DNA of 64,000 bases, from contig JAHLKD010000081.1 of NCBI GenBank assembly GCA_025526935.1, forward strand, positions 202,489 to 266,488. The letters are read 5' to 3'. How positions within the stretch are numbered: the first letter of the stretch is position 1; each line of letters begins with the position of its first letter. Shown here in pieces: positions 51,440 through 60,257 of this stretch. The position numbers were made by a program, and so were the translations under genes. Below the pieces are notes generated by a model that ran no database searches, was not told the origin of the DNA, and saw only the letters and a list, made by a program, of their open reading frames with translations. The DNA comes from Cladochytrium replicatum (Eukaryota; Chytridiomycota; Chytridiomycetes; Cladochytriales; Cladochytriaceae).

Positions 51440-51999
51440 TGTTAAGTATTTCGATTGATGGACTTGGCCAATCCAGTCATTGATAGTACAAAAACACAAA
51501 CGCCCGATATACAGAAATGTCACTCTTCACTGAGCAACATTTCTAACTATTGAACTAAAGCATATAGATGATGATCTATTACGAGTTTGGATACCTCCGG
51601 GTATTTCTTCATGGGTTATATTTATTGCGGCCATAGGTATAGTAAACTGTCATTACTTTTCTATCATCCACTTGTAGAAGTGAAGCCCGGATCAGATCAC
51701 AGCAAAGGTTTACATATGATTAACGCGTTCGTGGGAATCATGTGTGAGAACAATCCTGTTGAGGAGAGCTAGATCTCACGCACAGCTTAGCATGATTATG
51801 CTTCGCTACGCCTGTGAGAAGAAGAGTCAAACCTTATCGCTTCGATCCAGATCTTCCGGAAGGAAAAGCCAAAACGACAGTACACTTATTTAAGGAGCCT
51901 GTGGCGATACACACAAGGAGCATTCTCTTGCGCTAGTACTTGTGACTCGCAATCTTCTTTATTCATCTCTTAGAAACATTAACCCGTGAATTAGCAACA
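51440..51999 (+). repeat. 5' LTR of Copia family A element
   Basis: 560-base LTR preceding the leader and gag. A TTATTTAAGG promoter-like motif occurs about 110 bases before its end. Nearly identical to 57339-57898 and, inverted, to 59698-60257. Confidence 0.93.
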
Positions 52000-52071
52000 C
52001 ACACAACCTGAGGATCCAGACCACAGCTTTGTTCAACACAATAGTTACGAATCGTTGCTTAACACATTTCT

Positions 52072-52617
52072 TTGGACAACAACGACAAGAGGGGTTCAGG
52101 ATCGAATGACGCCACATCTTCGCGGCCGAAGCCATTCACCGGTAAAACGCTGCAGGATTTCGATCTGTACATGGAACAAGTGCAGACTTACGCAAACTTA
52201 CGTGGCGGCGCTGGCACTATGCTTCTCCAAGAACCAATGGCTCTTCCTGATAGTCCGAATTACGAGGCGGAAGGAAATCGCCCACAGCGTCCGATAGTCA
52301 TCGCCGGAGCTGCTGGCGGAGCTGCTAACGAAGCACGAGCACAATGGGAAGCAGAACTACGTGAACATTTGGCGATCGTCACACACAACAGTCACTTACG
52401 TACGCAATATCGTGCTGAGATGCAAGATTACCGTGCACAACAAGCGGACAATAACGTCGCAGTTGGAATTCTATGCGAATGTTTCCCAAAACGCGACATG
52501 AATCGAGTCAGAGCTTATGCGTCAGCAAAAGGCAAAGTCGATGGACTTCGCCGAATTTTCAGTGCTGGCGGTCAAGCTCGCAGAAAGCGTTCAGCAGTTT
52601 GTGACCGACCTCACTGA
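52072..52617 (+). CDS. Copia Gag, N-terminal part (frameshifted from the rest)
   Basis: Open frame reading DNNDKRGSGSND...KPFTGKTLQDFDLYMEQVQTY, then an Ala/Arg-rich helical part (EARAQWEAELREHLAIV), and ...ILCECFPKRDMNRVRAYASA before entering an unrelated end. It is the N-terminal half of Gag. The C-terminal half with the zinc knuckle continues in the next frame (+1), overlapping 52517-52617. No ATG occurs before 52171 in this frame; upstream codons back to 52072 still match gag of the copy at 50.9 kb, so the true start may be lost, non-ATG or spliced. Confidence 0.75.
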   Translation: MDNNDKRGSGSNDATSSRPKPFTGKTLQDFDLYMEQVQTYANLRGGAGTMLLQEPMALPDSPNYEAEGNRPQRPIVIAGAAGGAANEARAQWEAELREHLAIVTHNSHLRTQYRAEMQDYRAQQADNNVAVGILCECFPKRDMNRVRAYASAKGKVDGLRRIFSAGGQARRKRSAVCDRPH

Positions 52618-55600
52618 GTTATTCGAACTCAAACTGAACTCTTTACCGGACGAACTCGTAATCAAGGATCTACTAAACCGGTTAGTCGCAAAAATCACGA
52701 TGCAGACAATTGAACTACGGACCCTCGTACCTTTTCTCGGAAAAATGATCACTTCTGCGTATGCCGAATGGGAACCGGCGTTAATACAAGATCCAATTGA
52801 TGCTGCAAACCCGAATGCTCCGCGACCATTCCACCAAAAGCCAACGCATTACTTCGAAACAGTGTCAAATATCTTGACCGACCTAAACCAATTGGTCCAA
52901 CTCAACGTCACCATGGATGCCGGTGGGCCGAATGGGACAAAGAAGGCCATGAAGGCAAAGGCGAAGAAAGCGAAGGCGAAAGCGAAAGCCAAGGTTGCGA
53001 AGTCGGAGGATATTTGTACCTTGCATCCGAACTCATCTCACACCAATGCTCAATGCCGTAAGCAGGGTGCCTCGGGTGGCTCAGGCAGTAGCGGTGGGAG
53101 TAGCAGTTCCACTCGGACCAGGCAGTCGCAGGACTCCAGGTCGTCCACATCTTCTTCTGCAAAGAAGACAGATCTCACATGCAATTTCTGTGGCAAACGA
53201 GGACACAAGCAGTCGGCGTGTAAACGCTATCTCACTGCAAAGAGCCTTTGTTTAGACACGGATTTTCGTGCATTCATTGCCAGCCGTGGCGATGCAGGTG
53301 ATGATTCGTCGGAGGACGAATCTACCGCCAAACCGGTGTTGACCAAGAAGGTAATCTTTGACCTTACCCAACCTACTTCTGTTGATAAAGATGCTGACAC
53401 ATACATCGGAAATATGTTTTCGATAGTGAACGCACACTCGGCACAGAAGGTTGTCCGTGTACATGTTCAAGCAAAGGATCGTGTGGGTTTGCTTGATACA
53501 GGCGCAACTGTTTGGATGACACCTAATCGTCATGCCTTTAGTTCGCTGACGTATACGAATGACGAGGACGTGGTGGAACTAGCGGATAGTCATACAATTC
53601 CAGTTTGTGGTTTTGGAGATGTATCTGTAGTTTTACCCAATGGGCGAATTAAGATAATACACAACGCACTTTATGTTCCTGATCTCGAAGACACACTTGC
53701 ATCAGTGTGTAGTATCATTGGAGACTCTGGGGACATTGTGAGTTTCACCAAAGACAAGGTTATCCTCACGCATGGTGATACGGATGAACACGTTATTATT
53801 GGGCGACGGGAAAGAGATTTGTACTATCTCTATGCTGATGTTAGTACCGTCAGAACTCACCAACCGCGGCATGCGATTGCTCAACGAGCTAAAGCAGTAG
53901 CGGTATCCACAGAAGGTCTCGATCAGTCGATGGACTTTACGTCCGGTGTACGATCTTCTCACGCGATGGGTCTCGATGTAATGTCAGACAACAACATTCG
54001 TCAAACGAACGATGATGAATGTCAACGAGCATCTCAAGATACAGTTGGAGTGAGCACCAACTTATCGCCAGTGACAGTACACGAACTTGCAAAGTTACAC
54101 CAGCAGTTTGGTCACATCCACTTACGGACAATCTTTCGAACGGCAGAGAAGCTCAACATCAAAATGCCCAAGGTTGAACCGGATGCATTCAATCTTGTCA
54201 ACAAATCAATTATGCAGAATTGTTTGGTCTGTAGTCGCACGAAGCTGAAGCAGAAGCCGATTTATTCTACAATAAGTCGAGCTCCGAGGAAACTTTTCCG
54301 TCTGTTTTCCGATGTCGTACGTTTAATCTACGACGGACAGAAGAAGAGATATTGGCAGATCATTGTCGACGAACAACCTCGTTTCATCACAATCTACTTC
54401 CTGAATCGAAAGAGTGATGCGGTGGATAGTATGATTCGACATATCGCTGATGTGGAAAATCGCAATCACCCATTACACGTTGCTGAACTACGTTCCGATT
54501 CAGGAGAATTGATTACTAAACGGTTGATCCAATGGTGCAATACCAAGATTCCTCGCATCCGCGTCCACCCAGCTCCTCCGTCAGTAAAGGAACTCGATGG
54601 TCTATCAGAGCGGAATATACAATCGATCAAGTATATGTCGGACGCGATGCTGCTACAAGCTGGACTACCACGAACACTTCAATTCGTGCAACTCTCCATC
54701 CTATACGCTGCGGTCGTCAAGAACGCTACTTTCCATTCAGCTGTGAATGCGATTCCGTACTGTGCTTACCTTGACAAGCGGATAGATTTGGCAACTATCC
54801 ACGCCTTTGGAACACTCGTTAGTTTGTGGATCTCACACGAACAAAGGTTGGCGCGCAGAATCCGAGACAAGTCTGAACTAGGTCTGTTTCTCGGATACAA
54901 GGGTGAAGACCTGAAGATCGTCATAGCACTCAATTTTCGGACAAACACAATAGGCGAATACTTCCATGTTACGTTCCACGAGGGAGTTTTTGTTGGTTAT
55001 AATCCTACCCGACAGTTACTCGACGATCTTACGGTACAATATCCACTGAAGGCCGGGACATATTTCGATGTTGATCAAATACCAACCGGGGATCAGGGGG
55101 TGCAAGAGACGACTGTTGAGTTTGTCTCAGACAATTTCCCGATTTCTACCGTTGCAGACGAAGAAATCGATGAGGATATAAACGACAACCCCATATATTA
55201 CCGCTTAGAAGAAGCCGGTGACATGCATGTTGTTGAACATTTACATGGACTAGACGATGATGACCCAGACGATGCTGATTATGATCCAAATGCTAATTTA
55301 TCGACTCCACAATCCATTACTGAAGAATCTCCGAATTTGTCTTCCGTATCTCCTGTAGAGGAATATGATGCACAACTCGAAAGTGATCTTCAATTCATTG
55401 GAGAAGATGTCGACGAAGCATATGCAGCAAGAAAACGAAAACGTCAAGCAAGTGCAAATTTGTCGAACGCCAAAAGGAAACAAAATTCCTTGTTTACCCG
55501 GTCCGTTCCTAATATCGATTGGACCCTGAAGGCCGATTCCTCATATCCAACACAACCAATTGCGAATGGAAATATACGGACTGCACCAAAGACTCTTCGT

Positions 55601-57211
55601 GAGGCTTTATCACGATCCGATGAGGCTCCATTCTGGTTAGCGGCGATGAAGGAGGAAGTTACACAACTAGTCGGCAACAATACTTGGGCCGAAACGTTTT
55701 TACCTGATGGACGGAATTTATTATCGGGCAAATGGGTTTTCACATATAAGCTTGACGAACATGGCAATATTACTCGATTCAAAGCACGTTGGGTCGTACG
55801 AGGATTTTCACAGATTGAAGGATTGGATTTCGATGAAACCTATTCTCCAGTTACGAAAACGTCCACGATCCGTTTTCTGATTGCATTAGCAGCATTAGTC
55901 GGCATGATCATATTCCAGTTTGATATCAAGGGTGCATATCTCAATGCAATACTGGAAGAAGAGAACTACGTCGAACTCCCTCATGGTTTCGGACGAGTAG
56001 ATTTCCGGAATCGACCCATCGTCTGCAGACTTATCAAAAGTCTGTACGGTCTACACCAGGCAGCTCGAGAATGGTACAAAACTCTTTGGAAACAATATCT
56101 CAGTGTTGGTTTCGTGCGGAATATTGCAGACATCTGTCATTTCTGGCGATACAATCCAACAAATAATACCCGCGAACACACTACCGTTCATGTCGATGAT
56201 ATACTACATTTTTCCACAGATCCAAACGCATATCATCGGTTTCAGACCGATTTGGAAACTTCGTTCACAGTAGGCAGTACTTCGAAGGCGAAATGGATTC
56301 TGAAAATGGAGTTATTGCAGACAACGGAAGGATATTTCCTTAGCAATGCATTGTACGTAAAGAAGATTCTCGAAGAAGCGAATTTATGGGGTACCAACAT
56401 CAAACCGACCAAAACACCGATGTCAAAATCATATATCTTTGATGAGACCACACCAACACTGTCCGATGCCGAGGCAACACAATTTCGATCAATGTTAATG
56501 AAGATATCGTACGTGGCGACTAAGACACGACCGGATATTTCATACGCAGTCAATATTTTGGCACAACATCAGATTGATCCTCGACAGTCAGAATCAAAGG
56601 CTCTCTATCGATTACAACGATATTTACTCGGTACTTGGGATTACGGTTTACACTATACACGGACTGGTATCACGTCTCCGATGCTAAGACCCGACGGTCT
56701 CTACATGTTTGATTCGGCTAACAACCCACAAGGTTATGCCGATGCAGACTGGGCGGGCGATGCAGATAGATACTCACGAACCGGTTACGTGGTAATGTTC
56801 GCTAATGCGGCAATCAGTTGGCAGTCGATTCGACAACAGACTATTGCAGCCTCGTCGTCGGAAGCCGAACTGTATGCGCTGAACGAACTATCGCGTGAGA
56901 TGAAGTGGATGAAAAATCTTATGACGGGTATTGGAATTACGTCGTTCAATCCGCTCCGTTTATGGCAAGACAATCAATCCACCGAGTCTATCGCAAACAA
57001 TCTGTTCAACAACAAACGGACCAAACACATGGACGTTCGCGAGAGATTTGTGAATCTCCAAGTTGAACAGAAACATCAGGAGTTACACCATATGGATACT
57101 TCTGATATGATCGCGGACATCTTAACTAAACCTCTTGGAAGTAAATTATACCTTAAACACAGGGGCTCGTTGGGGCTAGTCAGTCAGTCTTCACTTAATA
57201 TACTATCTTGA
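52517..57211 (+). CDS. Copia Gag C-terminus and Pol polyprotein
   Basis: An uninterrupted 1564-codon frame. It starts inside Gag (VTDLTELFELKLNSLPDEL), then a Lys/Ala-rich linker and the zinc knuckle CNFCGKRGHKQSAC (about codon 221). The protease motif is LLDTGATVWM (about 327). The pre-integrase His-Cys region is LHQQFGHIHLR...CLVCSRTK (about 525-575). The integrase core includes RSDSGE (about 658) and SERNIQSIKY (about 697). Reverse transcriptase (about 1055-1250) has KARWVVRGFSQIEGLDFDET, FQFDIKGAYLNA and the metal site VHVDDIL (Tyr of YVDD replaced by His). RNase H (about 1406-1548) has GYADADWAGDADRYSRTGY and ASSSEAELYAL. All domains look complete. Confidence 0.93.
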   Translation: MRQQKAKSMDFAEFSVLAVKLAESVQQFVTDLTELFELKLNSLPDELVIKDLLNRLVAKITMQTIELRTLVPFLGKMITSAYAEWEPALIQDPIDAANPNAPRPFHQKPTHYFETVSNILTDLNQLVQLNVTMDAGGPNGTKKAMKAKAKKAKAKAKAKVAKSEDICTLHPNSSHTNAQCRKQGASGGSGSSGGSSSSTRTRQSQDSRSSTSSSAKKTDLTCNFCGKRGHKQSACKRYLTAKSLCLDTDFRAFIASRGDAGDDSSEDESTAKPVLTKKVIFDLTQPTSVDKDADTYIGNMFSIVNAHSAQKVVRVHVQAKDRVGLLDTGATVWMTPNRHAFSSLTYTNDEDVVELADSHTIPVCGFGDVSVVLPNGRIKIIHNALYVPDLEDTLASVCSIIGDSGDIVSFTKDKVILTHGDTDEHVIIGRRERDLYYLYADVSTVRTHQPRHAIAQRAKAVAVSTEGLDQSMDFTSGVRSSHAMGLDVMSDNNIRQTNDDECQRASQDTVGVSTNLSPVTVHELAKLHQQFGHIHLRTIFRTAEKLNIKMPKVEPDAFNLVNKSIMQNCLVCSRTKLKQKPIYSTISRAPRKLFRLFSDVVRLIYDGQKKRYWQIIVDEQPRFITIYFLNRKSDAVDSMIRHIADVENRNHPLHVAELRSDSGELITKRLIQWCNTKIPRIRVHPAPPSVKELDGLSERNIQSIKYMSDAMLLQAGLPRTLQFVQLSILYAAVVKNATFHSAVNAIPYCAYLDKRIDLATIHAFGTLVSLWISHEQRLARRIRDKSELGLFLGYKGEDLKIVIALNFRTNTIGEYFHVTFHEGVFVGYNPTRQLLDDLTVQYPLKAGTYFDVDQIPTGDQGVQETTVEFVSDNFPISTVADEEIDEDINDNPIYYRLEEAGDMHVVEHLHGLDDDDPDDADYDPNANLSTPQSITEESPNLSSVSPVEEYDAQLESDLQFIGEDVDEAYAARKRKRQASANLSNAKRKQNSLFTRSVPNIDWTLKADSSYPTQPIANGNIRTAPKTLREALSRSDEAPFWLAAMKEEVTQLVGNNTWAETFLPDGRNLLSGKWVFTYKLDEHGNITRFKARWVVRGFSQIEGLDFDETYSPVTKTSTIRFLIALAALVGMIIFQFDIKGAYLNAILEEENYVELPHGFGRVDFRNRPIVCRLIKSLYGLHQAAREWYKTLWKQYLSVGFVRNIADICHFWRYNPTNNTREHTTVHVDDILHFSTDPNAYHRFQTDLETSFTVGSTSKAKWILKMELLQTTEGYFLSNALYVKKILEEANLWGTNIKPTKTPMSKSYIFDETTPTLSDAEATQFRSMLMKISYVATKTRPDISYAVNILAQHQIDPRQSESKALYRLQRYLLGTWDYGLHYTRTGITSPMLRPDGLYMFDSANNPQGYADADWAGDADRYSRTGYVVMFANAAISWQSIRQQTIAASSSEAELYALNELSREMKWMKNLMTGIGITSFNPLRLWQDNQSTESIANNLFNNKRTKHMDVRERFVNLQVEQKHQELHHMDTSDMIADILTKPLGSKLYLKHRGSLGLVSQSSLNILS

Positions 57212-57338
57212 ACGACCGGCTGGCGATGTCCATACAACTCACCTTTATTTCAATAGAATATCAACTTCAGCATTTACAGAAAGTTATGATCGGTTGAGTG
57301 ATACTCTCGGTTGTACCTATCTAATGACTGAGGGGGTG

Positions 57339-57898
57339 TGTTAAGTATTTCGATTGATGGACTTGGCCAATCCAGTCATTGATAGTACAAAAACACAAAC
57401 GCCCGATATACAGAAATGTCACTCTTCACTGAGCAACATTTCTAACTATTGAACTAAAGCATATAGATGATGATCTATTACGAGTTTGGATACCTCCAGT
57501 TATTTCTTCATGGGTTATATTTATTGCGGCCATAGGTATAGTAAACTGTCATTACTTTTCTATCATCCACTTGTAGAAGTGAAGCCCGGATCAGATCACA
57601 GCAAAGGTTTACATATGATTAACGCGTTCGTGGGAATCATGTGTGAGAACAATCCTGTTGAGGAGAGCTAGATCTCACGCACAGCTTAGCATGATTATGC
57701 TTCGCTACGCCTGTGAGAAGAAGAGTCAAACCTTATCGCTTCGATCCAGATCTTCCGGAAGGAAAAGCCAAAACGACAGTACACTTATTTAAGGAGCCTG
57801 TGGCGATACACACAAGGAGCATTCTCTTGCGCTAGTACTTGTGACTCGCAATCTTCTTTATTCATCTCTTAGAAACATTAACCCGTGAATTAGCAACA
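57339..57898 (+). repeat. 3' LTR of Copia family A element, followed by a 5' leader
   Basis: Same 560 bases as 51440-51999 with two differences. Immediately to its right is the primer-binding/leader sequence that normally follows a 5' LTR (ACACAACCTGAGGATCCAG...TTGTTCAACA, to about 57937), so this LTR is bordered by internal sequence on both sides. Confidence 0.93.
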
Positions 57899-57937
57899 CA
57901 CACAACCTGAGGATCCAGACCACAGCTTTGTTCAACA

Positions 57938-59651
57938 TCATGTTGGGACATAGGAGTAACATGCATTTGTGAGATATCCATTCGATGATAAAATCGTTGG
58001 TTGGGATCCAACTCCTCATCAGATGAGGTGTTAGCGCTATCATCAGAATCTGAGTCTGTAGTATTGCCATTATCGCTATTCATATCAGGTAAATTTGAAA
58101 TATCAAAATGTTGACCCTGAGGAATAGGATAGTGTTTGGTGAGGTCATTTAAAGTTTGTGATGTTGGGTTTAAGCCAACAAATACTCCCTCATGAAAAGT
58201 AAAATGAAAATATTCGCTTATGCGTTTGGTATTAAGATTCAAAGCATGAATGATTTTCATATCTTCACCCTTATAACCCAGAAATAGTCCTAGCTCTGAC
58301 TTCTCTGATACTTTGCGACTAGACCTTTGTTCTGGAGAGATCCAGAGACTAACCAGGGTACCAAAGGTGTGAATGATTGCCGGATCAATCAGCTTGTCAA
58401 AGTAAACAGCATGTGGTACATTCTTAGTTCTAGAATGGTAAACACCATTTTTGACAGTCGCAGCATAAAGGATGGCAAATGAACTGTAAAGTATGTGGGA
58501 GACCAGCTGTTTTCAGCATAGACTTGTACATCTCTTTCATTGAACGGACATTCCGTTCAGCAAGACCATTCAGCTCTTTGACTGATGCAGGTGAAGGATG
58601 CGCATGTATGCGTGGTGTGGTACCTTGTTCCTACACCAAGTCAAGAATTGGTTTGACAATAGTTCTCCAGAATCGGATCTCACTTCATAGACGTGAAGTG
58701 GCAGAAATCTATTTTCAACATCTGCGATGTGTCTTAGCATACTATCAGAGGCTTCGCTCTTTCGTTGCAAGAAGTAGATTGTGATGTGAGAACTGTATTC
58801 ATCTACGATAATCTGCCACTGACCTATTGTTTTCGGACAATTGGTACTGCATCAGTATGTAGGCGATATAATTTCCTCAGTGCTGGACTTAGCGTTGAGT
58901 AAATTGGAGTTTGTACAGCCTTAGTCTGATTGCAAATTATGCAGTTCTGTAAAATAGACGAGTTAACAAAATCAAGTGCATCACTCCTGACTTTGGGCAG
59001 TTTCTTTCCCAGAGAATGTAAAGTTTGCAGGATTTTCCGCAAATGTATGTGACCAAATTGCCGGTGTAATCTAGCTAATTTGTTGATGGTCACAGCTGAA
59101 ACGTTGTTTACTCCATTATCAGCCATTGTTTGGGAGTATAGACTTAATGTTGCAGATGAAGCTCCGTCTAAAACTTCACCCCCGTAATTTCTAGTTTTGT
59201 TAGAATCTTTTGGGAAAACATTGTTGTCCTTCACTGTGTCAAACCTTACACCCGACGTGGTTGTCTGCTGCTCTTGGGCAGTGTTTGTAGTGGTACCAGG
59301 TAAAACATTCTGTTTGCCAACAGAGAGTGCAGAATTAGAAAGATTCGTCAAAATAGCTGCACCTATTTTGGAAGAGTGTTTAAGTAATGGATTAGTAGTA
59401 TCCAAACTTCCATGAAGATAATATAAACCTCCACGTCTTAAACCAATGGTAACACATTGTTCAGTTCCTTTGTTTGACAAATAGACTTTGTCTTTGGTAA
59501 AACTGACTATATCACCTTCATCCCCGATGATGCTATAGACAGATATAAGTGTATCCTCTAAATCGGGAACAAAAAGTGCATTTTGAATGTGTTTTATTGA
59601 ACCATTTGACAAAACAAGTGCAATATCTCCATAGCCTTTAATAGGAATGGG
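57938..59651 (-). pseudogene. Internal fragment of a different Copia (family B), inverted
   Basis: Reverse-strand pieces run from late protease to the linker after integrase. They are 59651-58824 (PIPIKGYGDIALVLSNGS, LFVPDLEDTLISVYSI, LARLHRQFGHIHLRKI, NCIICNQTKAVQTPIYS), 58770-58570 (SDSMLRHIADVENRFLPLHV, RSDSGELLSNQ) and 58440-57938 (YFDKLIDPAIIHTFGTLVSL, FHFTFHEGVFVGLNPTSQ). Similarity to family A is clear but far from identical. Stops and frameshifts lie at about 58800 and 58480-58560. Gag, reverse transcriptase and RNase H are absent. Confidence 0.85.
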
Positions 59652-59697
59652 ATGATTGTGTTGAACAAAGCTGTGGTCTGGATCCTCAGGTTGTGTG

Positions 59698-60257
59698 TGT
59701 TGCTAATTCACGGGTTAATGTTTCTAAGAGATGAATAAAGAAGATTGCGAGTCACAAGTACTAGCGCAAGAGAATGCTCCTTGTGTGTATCGCCACAGGC
59801 TCCTTAAATAAGTGTACTGTCGTTTTGGCTTTTCCTTCCGGAAGATCTGGATCGAAGCGATAAGGTTTGACTCTTCTTCTCACAGGCGTAGCGAAGCATA
59901 ATCATGCTAAGCTGTGCGTGAGATCTAGCTCTCCTGAACAGGATTGTTCTCACACATGATTCCCACGAACGCGTTAATCATATGTAAACCTTTGCTGTGA
60001 TCTGATCCGGGCTTCACTTCTACAAGTGGATGATAGAAAAGTAATGACAGTTTACTATACCTATGGCCGCAATAAATATAACCCATGAAGAAATACCCGG
60101 AGGTATCCAAACTCGTAATAGATCATCATCTATATGCTTTAGTTCAATAGTTAGAAATGTTGCTCAGTGAAGAGTGACATTTCTGTATATCGGGCGTTTG
60201 TGTTTTTGTACTATCAATGACTGGATTGGCCAAGTCCATCAATCGAAATACTTAACA
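59698..60257 (-). repeat. Inverted Copia LTR, family A
   Basis: Exact-length (560 bases) reverse-complement copy of the LTRs at 51440 and 57339. The only difference noticed from 51440-51999 is CCTGTTCAGG against CCTGTTGAGG. On its left is the inverted leader (59652-59697), on its right the inverted 3' end of a family A internal region. It therefore serves as 3' LTR of the reverse-strand element to the right. Confidence 0.93.

Larger units (their letters stand above)
51440..57898 (+). mobile_element. Nearly intact Ty1/Copia retrotransposon, family A
   Basis: 5' LTR 51440-51999, internal region 52000-57338, 3' LTR 57339-57898. The LTRs are 560 bases, bounded by TGTTA...AACA, and by eye differ at only two positions (CCTCCGGGTATT against CCTCCAGTTATT), so insertion is recent. 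A purine-rich tract (ACTGAGGGGGTG) precedes the 3' LTR as polypurine primer. The internal region encodes Gag and Pol. No matching target duplication is found: CCATT precedes the 5' LTR, but the 3' LTR runs directly into another 5' leader sequence. Confidence 0.93.

Noticed and set aside
51587-51772. Identical 61-codon frame in each family A LTR (also 57486 and 59925)
   Set aside because: It is conserved only because the LTRs are almost identical; there is no independent evidence for a protein.
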